The notes below the pieces were generated by a model. The model saw only the letters and a program-made list of their open reading frames with translations. It made no database searches and was not told the origin of the DNA. From CAG-791 sp045546175 (GTDB lineage: Bacteria > Bacillota > Clostridia > Lachnospirales > Lachnospiraceae): a stretch of 64,000 nucleotides of DNA. The translations under genes were made by a program, and so were the position numbers. The stretch is from the NCBI GenBank assembly GCA_045546175.1, contig JAZQCI010000090.1:1-64000 (forward strand), written 5' to 3'. Each line of letters begins with the position of its first letter. Positions within the stretch are counted from its first letter, which is position 1. This document shows, piece after piece, positions 57,589-64,000 of the stretch.

Positions 57589-58476
57589 TTAGATGTCAAT
57601 GATTTTTTCAAAGCCATCAGCCAGTATCTCATACCGCACCAGCGTCAGTCCTTCCGGCGGCGCCGTCGGCCCCGCTTTGCTCCTGTCACAGGCTTCCAAA
57701 ATAGTGACCATCTGCTCCGGCTCGATCGCTCCGCGGCCGACCTCCATGAGGGTCCCCGCGATGATCCGCACCATATTGTACAGAAAGCCGGTTCCGCTCA
57801 CACGGATCACGATCTCCCTCGGGGAAACTCCCCTGCGCGAGGGTTCCGCACTGCCCTGCTGCGCTCCCGCCGCAGCCTCGGCAGGGGACGGCGCGCCGTA
57901 AGCGGCGGTCTCTGCGATCCGCTCTTCCTCACAGGGCTTCTCGATCACTTCGATCCCCGTCACCGTGCGCGTTGTGGTCAGCGCCTGCGTGTGGACGCTG
58001 CAGAAACTCTTAAAATCATGTTCCCCCACCAGGTACTGCGCGGCTTCCCGCATTCTGTCCAGATCGAAGGGCGTATAGGAATAAAAGGAGTATCTTCCCC
58101 TGCGCGGCGAAGGGAACTGCGCGTTGTAGATCACATAGTCATACGTCTTGACCGTGTCGCAGAACCTGGGGTGAAAGTCGAGGGGCACCTCGCGGGAATT
58201 CTGCACGCAGATCTGTTCCGGGAGCCGCACATTGAGCGCGTTCGCAAACTTTTCGGGCGGAATGCGGCTCTCCGTGTCGAACACTGCCAGATTGCACAGC
58301 GCGTGCACGCCGGCGTCCGTCCTGCTGGCACCGCTCACCTCCGTCTGTGCGCCCGTCAGCTCCGTGATCGCTCTGTTCAGTTCTCTCTCGATCGTCGGGA
58401 CGCCGCTCTTCTGCGCCTGAAATCCCGAGTACCCGGTGCCGTCATAGGCCACCGTCAGCAGTATTCTTTTCATCAT
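57589..58476 (-). CDS. truA: tRNA pseudouridine synthase A (ribosomal-block copy)
   Basis: 295 residues. 'GASRTDAGVHAL' carries the catalytic Asp (near residue 52), with 'KTYDYVIYNAQFPSPRRGRYS', 'HDFKSFCSV' and 'GTGFLYNMVRIIAGTLMEVG'. An insertion of about 45 residues after 'VIEKPCEE' (rich in Ala, Gly, Pro and Ser) is absent from the other paralogue. This copy is in the conserved ecfT-truA-rplM position, 10 bp after ecfT, and is the likely housekeeping enzyme for tRNA positions 38-40. Confidence 0.93.
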   Translation of the reverse strand: MMKRILLTVAYDGTGYSGFQAQKSGVPTIERELNRAITELTGAQTEVSGASRTDAGVHALCNLAVFDTESRIPPEKFANALNVRLPEQICVQNSREVPLDFHPRFCDTVKTYDYVIYNAQFPSPRRGRYSFYSYTPFDLDRMREAAQYLVGEHDFKSFCSVHTQALTTTRTVTGIEVIEKPCEEERIAETAAYGAPSPAEAAAGAQQGSAEPSRRGVSPREIVIRVSGTGFLYNMVRIIAGTLMEVGRGAIEPEQMVTILEACDRSKAGPTAPPEGLTLVRYEILADGFEKIIDI

Positions 58477-58486
58477 GATCCGTCCG

Positions 58487-59287
58487 TCAGAAATAGATCC
58501 TGGTCAAAATACAGACAACAACAAAGGCCAGAAGGATCAGATAGGCGATGCGGTCCCTGTTCTGATAGACCAGAGGCTTCATCTTGGTGCGCCCCTCTCC
58601 TCCGCGATAGCATCTCGCTTCCATAGCCATCGCCAGGTCATTGGCCCTTCGAAAGGCCGAGATAAAGAGCGGCACCAGGAGCGGGACCATGCTCTTGATC
58701 TTCTTGATCAGATTTTTGCTCTCAAAGTCGGCGCCTCTCGCGATCTGCGCCTTCATGATCTTGTCCGTCTCCTCCATGAGGATCGGGATAAAGCGAAGCG
58801 CGATCGACATCATCATCGAGATCTCGTGCACCGGCACATGGAGCTTTTTCAGCGGGCGCAGAAGGCTCTCCAGCGCGTCCGTCAGCTGGGTGGGCGTCGT
58901 AGTGAGCGTCATGATCGAGGATCCGAGGATCAGAAGGCTGAGACGCACCGCCATCTTGATGGCGAATGTCAGGCCCTCTTTGGTGATCTTGAAGATCCAC
59001 GCCTGCCAGATCACTTCGCCCGGCGTCAGGAACAGGTTAAAGCACACCGTGAGCAGCAACAGGAAGATGATCGTCTTCATACCCCTGATGATATAGCGGA
59101 AGGGTACGTTTGACAGAAAGATCATCGCTGCGAGAAAGAGCGCCGCCACAATATAGCCGACATAAGAATCCACGACAAACAGGGAGATCAGGTAAGCAAA
59201 TGTTCCGACCAGCTTCACGCGGGGGTCCAGCCTGTGCAGCACGGAGTCTGTCTGGTAATATTGGCCCAGTGTAATTGAATCAAACAT
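58487..59287 (-). CDS. ecfT: ECF transporter transmembrane subunit EcfT
   Basis: 266 residues with five or six membrane helices. Couples the EcfA1/EcfA2 ATPases to S components such as ThiT. The N-terminal 'QTDSVLHRLDPRVKLV' and the coupling-helix motifs 'ARGADFESKNLIKKIKSM' and 'AMEARCYRGGEGRTKM' (the Ala-Arg-Gly type) are visible. Its start overlaps ecfA2 by 8 bp, so the three ECF genes are translationally coupled. Confidence 0.95.
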   Translation of the reverse strand: MFDSITLGQYYQTDSVLHRLDPRVKLVGTFAYLISLFVVDSYVGYIVAALFLAAMIFLSNVPFRYIIRGMKTIIFLLLLTVCFNLFLTPGEVIWQAWIFKITKEGLTFAIKMAVRLSLLILGSSIMTLTTTPTQLTDALESLLRPLKKLHVPVHEISMMMSIALRFIPILMEETDKIMKAQIARGADFESKNLIKKIKSMVPLLVPLFISAFRRANDLAMAMEARCYRGGEGRTKMKPLVYQNRDRIAYLILLAFVVVCILTRIYF

Positions 59288-60137
59288 GCAGTTCCCTCCG
59301 ATGCGCCATGATCTCTGCCGCGGCCTCTTCTACAGTCAGAGCGTCGCTGCTGACGTCGAGTCCTCTCTCTTTTAACAGTTTCATGATATAGGTGATCTGC
59401 GGCGCCGCAAGTCCCAGTTCCTCCAGCTCGGTCACATGCCGGAATACTTTGACCGGCTCGTCGTCGTAGAGGAGTTTGCCGCCTCCCATGACCATTATGC
59501 GGTCCACGTAGCGGGCGACGTCGTCCATGCTGTGAGAGACAAGGATAATGGTCATGTTGAGCTCTCTCTTCATCCCTGCGATCAGTCCCAGGATCTCATC
59601 CCTTCCCTTGGGATCAAGGCCTGCGGTGGGCTCATCCAGGATCAGGATCTTAGGGCGCATCGCAAGAACGCCCGCGATCGCGGCACGCCGCTTCTGTCCG
59701 CCCGACAGATCAAAAGGGGAAGATTTGTAGAGCGACTTGGGCATCCGGACGCTCTCGAGCGCTTCAATGGCTCTCTTTTTTGCCTCTGCGTCGCTGAGTC
59801 CCAGGTTTTTGGGTCCGAACATGACATCGGAGATCACATCGACCTCGAAGAGCTGGTGCTCGGGATACTGAAACACAAGGCCGACATCCGAGCGAAGCTT
59901 CTTTTTGTCAAACTTATCGCCGTCGATGTCTTCTCCGTTGTAATAAATATGGCCGGAAGTTACCTTGAGCAGTCCGTTCAGCGTCTGCACAAAAGTCGAT
60001 TTTCCGGAGCCGGTGTGCCCGATCAGCCCGATAAACTGATTGTCCGGGATCTCGGCACTGACATGGTCCAGCGCCGTCACCTGCATGGCCGTTCCCCGCT
60101 CATACAGGAAGCTGATATCCTCAACCTTGAGTCCCAT
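59280..60137 (-). CDS. ecfA2: ECF transporter ATPase EcfA2
   Basis: 285 residues. Walker A 'GHTGSGKSTFVQ' near residue 40, Q-loop 'FQYPEHQLFE', signature 'DLSGGQKRRAAIAG', Walker B 'ILILDEPTAGLDP' and H-loop 'VSHSMDD'. The Q-loop 'PEHQLF' marks the A2 type. Start at 60137 has AAGGAGG; the coding end of ecfA1 overlaps it by 17 bp. Confidence 0.96.
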   Translation of the reverse strand: MGLKVEDISFLYERGTAMQVTALDHVSAEIPDNQFIGLIGHTGSGKSTFVQTLNGLLKVTSGHIYYNGEDIDGDKFDKKKLRSDVGLVFQYPEHQLFEVDVISDVMFGPKNLGLSDAEAKKRAIEALESVRMPKSLYKSSPFDLSGGQKRRAAIAGVLAMRPKILILDEPTAGLDPKGRDEILGLIAGMKRELNMTIILVSHSMDDVARYVDRIMVMGGGKLLYDDEPVKVFRHVTELEELGLAAPQITYIMKLLKERGLDVSSDALTVEEAAAEIMAHRRELHV

Positions 60138-61050
60138 GGGGCGCCTCCTTCTCCTCACTCTGCACTGCTGCGTCATGCTCCTCGGCTCTCTTGCCTGCCT
60201 CTTCGGGGAGCGGGCCCATCAGTGCGTCCGCCAGTTCCTCTTTGGTCAAAATACTGACCGGTATATTCAGTCCCTTTTTCCTCAGCTCGTAGGCAAGGAG
60301 CGTGACCTGCGGCACATCCAGCTGCAGCTCTTTCATCCTCTCGACCTGAGCGAAGATCTCACGGGGCGTTCCCTGCATGGCGACCTTTCCGCGGTCCATA
60401 ACGAAGACCTGATCGGCATTAATGGCCTCTTCCATATAGTGCGTGATCAGAATGATCGTGATCCCTTTGGTCCGGTTCAGCTGCATGGCGGCACTGATGA
60501 CCTCTTTTCTGCCGTTGGGATCCAGCATGGCCGTGGGCTCATCCAGGACGATGCACTTTGGCTGCATCGCGATGACGCCGGCAATGGAAACCCTCTGCTT
60601 CTGTCCGCCGGAGAGACGGTTGGGGGACTTTTTGCGGTGTGCCCACATGCCGACGGCTTTGAGGCTCTCTTCCACCCTTTTCCAGATCTCCTCCGTAGGA
60701 ACGCCGATATTCTCGGGTCCGAATCCCACGTCTTCCTCGACGACCTGCGCTATGATCTGGTTATCGGGATTCTGAAACACCATCCCGGCCTCTCTGCGGA
60801 TCTCCCACAGATTCTTCTCGTCCTTGGTGTCCATACCGTCCACCCAGACTGTTCCTTCCGTGGGGAAGAGCAGCGCATTGAGGTGCTTGGCCAACGTCGA
60901 CTTTCCCGAGCCGTTGTGCCCGAGGATCGCGATGAACTGACCGGGCCTGACGTCCAGATCGACGCCGTCGATCGCGCGGAAAGTACCCGCGGCGTTGCCC
61001 TCGTCATCTCTTTGTATATAATCGTGTATCAGCTTCTCTATTTTGATCAT
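60121..61050 (-). CDS. ecfA1: ECF transporter ATPase EcfA1
   Basis: 309 residues. Walker A 'GHNGSGKSTLAKHL', Q-loop 'FQNPDNQII', signature 'RLSGGQKQRVSIAG', Walker B 'CIVLDEPTAMLDP' and H-loop 'ITHYMEE'. 'PDNQI' marks the A1 type. The C-terminal tail is Glu/Ala-rich. It forms a heterodimer with EcfA2 in the shared vitamin-uptake module. First gene of the ECF set, 119 bp after rplQ. Confidence 0.96.
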   Translation of the reverse strand: MIKIEKLIHDYIQRDDEGNAAGTFRAIDGVDLDVRPGQFIAILGHNGSGKSTLAKHLNALLFPTEGTVWVDGMDTKDEKNLWEIRREAGMVFQNPDNQIIAQVVEEDVGFGPENIGVPTEEIWKRVEESLKAVGMWAHRKKSPNRLSGGQKQRVSIAGVIAMQPKCIVLDEPTAMLDPNGRKEVISAAMQLNRTKGITIILITHYMEEAINADQVFVMDRGKVAMQGTPREIFAQVERMKELQLDVPQVTLLAYELRKKGLNIPVSILTKEELADALMGPLPEEAGKRAEEHDAAVQSEEKEAPHGTQG

Positions 61051-61080
61051 AGACGCCTCTTATAAACTGCGTGAAATGCA

Positions 61081-61113
61081 ACAGGCCTCCGAGAATCTTT
61101 CCCGGAGGCCTGT
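61081..61113 (-). terminator. Hairpin between rplQ and ecfA1
   Basis: Perfect 11-bp stem (61081-61091 with 61103-61113), without a strong T-run. It may partly uncouple the ribosomal operon from the ECF genes. Confidence 0.55.
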
Positions 61114-61169
61114 AAACCTTACTATCAAAATCTTAATCAAAATCTGACTTACTGTCAGTGGCTCATTGA

Positions 61170-61706
61170 TCAGACAAACTCAAGAACGACTTCCATCGCT
61201 CCGTCGCCGCGTCTCTGGCCGATCTTGATGATTCTTGTATAGCCGCCGTTACGGTTTGCATACTTGTTGCCATACTCGCTGAACAGCTTCTCTACAAGAT
61301 CAACGTCCTTGGAGTTCTTCTTGCGGGCCTTGCCGTCTGCAGGAACTTCCACTACGGGATAGAGATAACGCATGAGCTGTCTTCTTGCATGGAGACGTGC
61401 AGGAGAATCTTTCTTCACCTTCTTCTCAACAGTATCAAAAACAGTAACTCTCTTTCCGTCGACGACTTCCTTCACGCGCTTGCCGTCCTTGTCCTTGCAG
61501 GCAACCTTGGCCTGAACGGTGACTTCCTCGAAGTCATCTTTGTGCTTTGCAGCCAGAGTGACCATGGGCTCCACGATCTTCTGAACTTCCTTAGCTCTCG
61601 CCTCGGTGGTAACGATCTTGCCCTTGTAGATCAGAGCGGTTACCTGGTTGCGGAGCAGCGCTTTTCTGAGTTTCGTCTTCTTACCGAGTTTTCTGTACAT
61701 TGCCAT
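61170..61706 (-). CDS. rplQ: 50S ribosomal protein L17, long form
   Basis: 178 residues against about 120 in B. subtilis. The N-terminus 'YRKLGKKTKLRKALLRNQVTALI'-type sequence (part) and the C-terminus 'NGGYTRIIKIGQRRGDGA' are standard L17. The extra length is a Lys-rich insertion roughly between residues 68 and 135. The long form is expected in Lachnospiraceae. It follows rpoA; the 178-bp gap between them holds a short imperfect direct repeat (GCACTCTTCGG-ATTTACCT) of no known role. Confidence 0.95.
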   Translation of the reverse strand: MAMYRKLGKKTKLRKALLRNQVTALIYKGKIVTTEARAKEVQKIVEPMVTLAAKHKDDFEEVTVQAKVACKDKDGKRVKEVVDGKRVTVFDTVEKKVKKDSPARLHARRQLMRYLYPVVEVPADGKARKKNSKDVDLVEKLFSEYGNKYANRNGGYTRIIKIGQRRGDGAMEVVLEFV

Positions 61707-61884
61707 TTTGTTTTCCTCCTTTATGACAGCGCCGAAGGAAGCACTCTTCGGGATTTACCTCCCTCCGGTTCGCGGCTCTGCCGCTGCCGTCGACCGCCTC
61801 GCACTCTTCGGATTTACCTCGGCGGATCCTGTCAAAATATTACTAAATAAATGTTGCTGACTGAACCAATGCTGTCAGCGGTCT

Positions 61885-62850
61885 TTACTGAGCTGCGTCC
61901 TCGCTGTTGTTAAGAGACAGACCCAGTTCCTTGAGCTTCTCAAGGACTTCCTCGAGAGACTTGCGGCCCAGGTTGCGGACCTTCATCATCTCATCGGGTG
62001 TCTTGTTGCAGAGTTCCTCAACGGTGTTGATGCCTGCTCTCTTGAGGCAGTTGTAGGAACGGACGGAAAGCTCCAGTTCGTCGATGCTCATCTCGAGAAC
62101 CTTCTCCTTCTGGTCGTATTCCTTCTCAACCATGATCTCTGCGGTCTTGGCATTCTCGGACAGGTCGATGAACACGCTCAGGTGCTCGCTCAGGACCTTT
62201 GCTGCAAGGCTTACCGCCTCGTCAGGGCCGATTGTGCCGTTGGTGGTTACGTCAAGTGTGAGCTTGTCGTAGTCTGTCTGCTGACCGACACGAGTGTTCT
62301 CTACTGTGACGTTAACTCTCTCTACGGGTGTGTAGATGGAATCTACCGGGATCACACCGATCTTTGTATCAGGCGTCTTGTTCTTGTCAGAGCTGATATA
62401 GCCTCTGCCCTTTGTGATCGTAAGCTCGATGAACAGCTTGGTATCCTTGCCGCTCAGCGTTGCGATCACAAGATCCGGATTCATGATCTGAATGTCCTGG
62501 TCAACCTGAATATCAGAAGCGCGGACTACGCCTTCGCCCTCATACTCGATATAAGCATTCTTGGGCTCGTTTGTCTCGCTGCTGTTCTTGATAGCAAGAC
62601 CTTTAATATTCATGATGATCTCGGTAACATCTTCCTTGACTCCGGGAATAGCGCCGAATTCATGCTGTACGCCGTCAATCTTGACCTGGCTCACAGCTGC
62701 ACCGGGAAGCGAAGAAAGCATGATTCTTCTCAGTGAATTTCCAAGAGTGATGCCATAGCCTCTCTCCAGGGGTTCAACTACAAATCTGCCATACTTCTTG
62801 TCATCGGAGATCTCCACGACCTCGATGCTCGGTCTTTCAAAATCAAACAC
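61885..62850 (-). CDS. rpoA: RNA polymerase alpha subunit
   Basis: 321 residues. The N-terminal assembly domain shows 'FVVEPLERGYGITLGNSLRR' and 'VKIDGVQHEFGAIPGVKEDV'; the C-terminal domain shows 'LELSVRSYNCLKRAGINTVEEL' (part) and 'VRNLGRKSLEEV', which bind UP elements and activators. GTG start, 9 bp after AAGGAGGG. Between rpsD and rplQ as is usual. Confidence 0.98.
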   Translation of the reverse strand: MFDFERPSIEVVEISDDKKYGRFVVEPLERGYGITLGNSLRRIMLSSLPGAAVSQVKIDGVQHEFGAIPGVKEDVTEIIMNIKGLAIKNSSETNEPKNAYIEYEGEGVVRASDIQVDQDIQIMNPDLVIATLSGKDTKLFIELTITKGRGYISSDKNKTPDTKIGVIPVDSIYTPVERVNVTVENTRVGQQTDYDKLTLDVTTNGTIGPDEAVSLAAKVLSEHLSVFIDLSENAKTAEIMVEKEYDQKEKVLEMSIDELELSVRSYNCLKRAGINTVEELCNKTPDEMMKVRNLGRKSLEEVLEKLKELGLSLNNSEDAAQ

Positions 62851-62941
62851 GCGAATACCCTCCTTTGCGCGGCTAATCGTCTACGTAATAAGTACAATAA
62901 ACCTGCCTGCGCGCAAACGCGCAGTGGAGGCATTCATTGCA

Positions 62942-63535
62942 TTACTTGGAGTACAACTCGACGATAAGCATCTCATCAACAGGGACATCGATCTGTTCCC
63001 TGCGGGGAAGTGCGCTCACGGTGCCCTTGAGGGCTTCCTTGTCGACATCGACCCACTCGGGAGTCAGTCTTCCTGCTGTTACTTCCATGATATCCTTGAA
63101 GCGCTGGATAGACTTGGAGCTTTCCTTAACTTCTACTACATCACCGGCTTTTACGCGATAAGAAGGAAGGTTGATGCACTTGCCGTTTACGAAGATGTGC
63201 TTGTGTCCGACAACCTGTCTGGCCTCACGTCTGGTTCTTGCGAATCCCATGCGGAAAACGACGTTATCAAGGCGGCTCTCAAGCATGGTCATCAGGTTTT
63301 CACCGGTCATGCCCTTCATCTTATCAGCCTTCTCATAGTAGTTTCTGAAAGGCTTCTCGAGAACGCCATAGATGAATTTTGCTTTCTGCTTCTCGCGAAG
63401 CTGAAGGCCGTACTCACTCATCTTGCGGCTTCTGCGGATCAAAGTTCTCTTGGACTTCTTGTCATAGCCAAGGAAAGTGGGGTCCAGATCGAGAGATCTG
63501 CATCTTTTCAGTACTGGTGTCTTATCTACTGCCAT
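62942..63535 (-). CDS. rpsD: 30S ribosomal protein S4
   Basis: 197 residues. The S4 RNA-binding signature 'ESRLDNVVFRMGFARTRREARQ' (part) followed by 'VNGKCINLPSYRVKAGDVVEV' is clear. The N-terminal zinc-binding cysteines of some S4 proteins are absent except Cys12, so this is the zinc-free form. Early assembly protein. Part of the rpsK-rpsD-rpoA-rplQ operon. Confidence 0.98.
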   Translation of the reverse strand: MAVDKTPVLKRCRSLDLDPTFLGYDKKSKRTLIRRSRKMSEYGLQLREKQKAKFIYGVLEKPFRNYYEKADKMKGMTGENLMTMLESRLDNVVFRMGFARTRREARQVVGHKHIFVNGKCINLPSYRVKAGDVVEVKESSKSIQRFKDIMEVTAGRLTPEWVDVDKEALKGTVSALPRREQIDVPVDEMLIVELYSK

Positions 63536-63627
63536 TGTGGCTCCTTTCTGTCACGGTATATCCGTGATTGTTGTTTACAACACACGTATGTGTGCCTTCT
63601 TCCAAGTATTGTTGCTATTATTATGCG

Positions 63628-64000
63628 TCAGACTCTGCGTCTCTTAGGCGGACGGCATCCGTTGTGAGGAACGGGAGTTACGTCTGTGATGGAGATGATC
63701 TCCAGACCATTTGCATTGAGTGCGCGGATCGCTGCTTCTCTTCCTGAACCCGGTCCCTTAACAAATACATCGACTGCCTTCAGTCCATGAATCTGTGCAG
63801 CCTTGGTAGCTGTCTCAGCTGCCATCTGAGCTGCGTAGGGAGTAGATTTCCTTGAACCTTTGAATCCAAGACCGCCTGCACTTGCCCAGCTGAGTGCGTT
63901 GCCCTGAGCGTCTGTCAGAGTAACGATTGTGTTGTTAAAAGAAGACTGGATGTGCGCCTGTCCGCGTTCAACGTTTTTCTTGACACGTCTTGCAGCTTTT
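63628..64000 (-). CDS. rpsK: 30S ribosomal protein S11, N-terminus cut by window edge
   Basis: The frame stays open to the window end; an internal ATG at 63825 is not the start. Visible sequence runs 'AHIQSSFNNTIVTLTDAQGN', 'SWASAGGLGFKGSRKSTPYA', 'VFVKGPGSGREAAIRAL' to 'VPHNGCRPPKRRRV', typical S11. About 124 residues are present, missing a handful at the start. Confidence 0.97.
   Translation of the reverse strand, partial: KAARRVKKNVERGQAHIQSSFNNTIVTLTDAQGNALSWASAGGLGFKGSRKSTPYAAQMAAETATKAAQIHGLKAVDVFVKGPGSGREAAIRALNANGLEIISITDVTPVPHNGCRPPKRRRV

Noticed and set aside
63628..63825. S11 as a 65-residue protein starting at 63825
   Set aside because: The frame remains open to the window end and the upstream residues are clear S11 sequence; 63825 is an internal Met.

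Overview
The window looks like chromosome from a mid-to-high GC (mid-50s % by eye) member of the Clostridia, most likely Lachnospiraceae. The basis is the rpsK-rpsD-rpoA-rplQ-ecfA1-ecfA2-ecfT-truA-rplM-rpsI order, the recA-recX-rny order, a lineage-typical long L17, a Firmicutes-type SOS box, a TPP riboswitch, a stand-alone 2-hydroxyacyl-CoA dehydratase/activase giant protein and LCP, PAP2 and SpoVB-like envelope proteins. Almost all genes lie on the minus strand; plus-strand genes are isolated. No tRNA, rRNA, CRISPR array, prophage or intact insertion sequence was recognised.

Layout. 1-4714: tartrate utilisation block (LysR regulator, DASS transporter, L-tartrate dehydratase TtdA/TtdB, and a partial tartrate/D-malate dehydrogenase cut by the window edge). 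4855-6717: a solitary CARF-HEPN, Csx1/Csm6-like protein without cas genes. 6775-11609: RlmD, desulfoferrodoxin, a strongly structured non-coding stretch, and a TetM-like ribosomal GTPase fused to a Rae1/YacP-type NYN nuclease. 11847-14225: purC, a YgjP-type peptidase, and a 0.6-kb non-coding element made of six 71-bp tandem repeats between inverted REP-like palindromes. 14226-23735: SpoVB/MurJ-like flippase, glgA, rny, recX, recA, a degenerate sigma-70-like protein with an unknown partner, and a rhomboid-like protein. 23988-28352: a 1454-residue activase/dehydratase. 28353-29238: AT-rich gene-poor stretch with a consensus leftward promoter and a matching terminator. 29239-36163: glyA, PAP2, LCP, proC and a metallopeptidase lipoprotein. 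36185-45480: a tightly packed eight-gene minus-strand run (LolA-like, LRR, VWA, MoxR AAA, PH-like, truA, hybrid kinase, HAD). 45643-49471: galE, EEP, YdcF and riboswitch-controlled thiT. 49821-54138: an HPr-D-lactate dehydrogenase fusion, a HAD phosphatase, and a LeuA-AraC fusion. 54431-64000: apt, an L,D-transpeptidase, then the ribosomal protein/ECF transporter block.

How genes work together. ThiT is the substrate-binding subunit for the shared EcfA1A2T module encoded about 10 kb away, and is controlled by thiamine pyrophosphate. RecA and RecX act together under LexA control. TtdAB, the transporter, the LysR protein and the dehydrogenase form a tartrate/malate catabolic unit. Three genes join an enzyme or translation factor to an unexpected regulatory or nuclease domain: TetM-like+Rae1, HPr+D-LDH, and LeuA+AraC. 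These three, with the lone CARF-HEPN protein, are the most interesting content. rpsI carries an in-frame TAG at codon 101, which needs checking as a sequencing error before any biological reading. All start choices, motifs and promoters were read by eye; no database search was possible.
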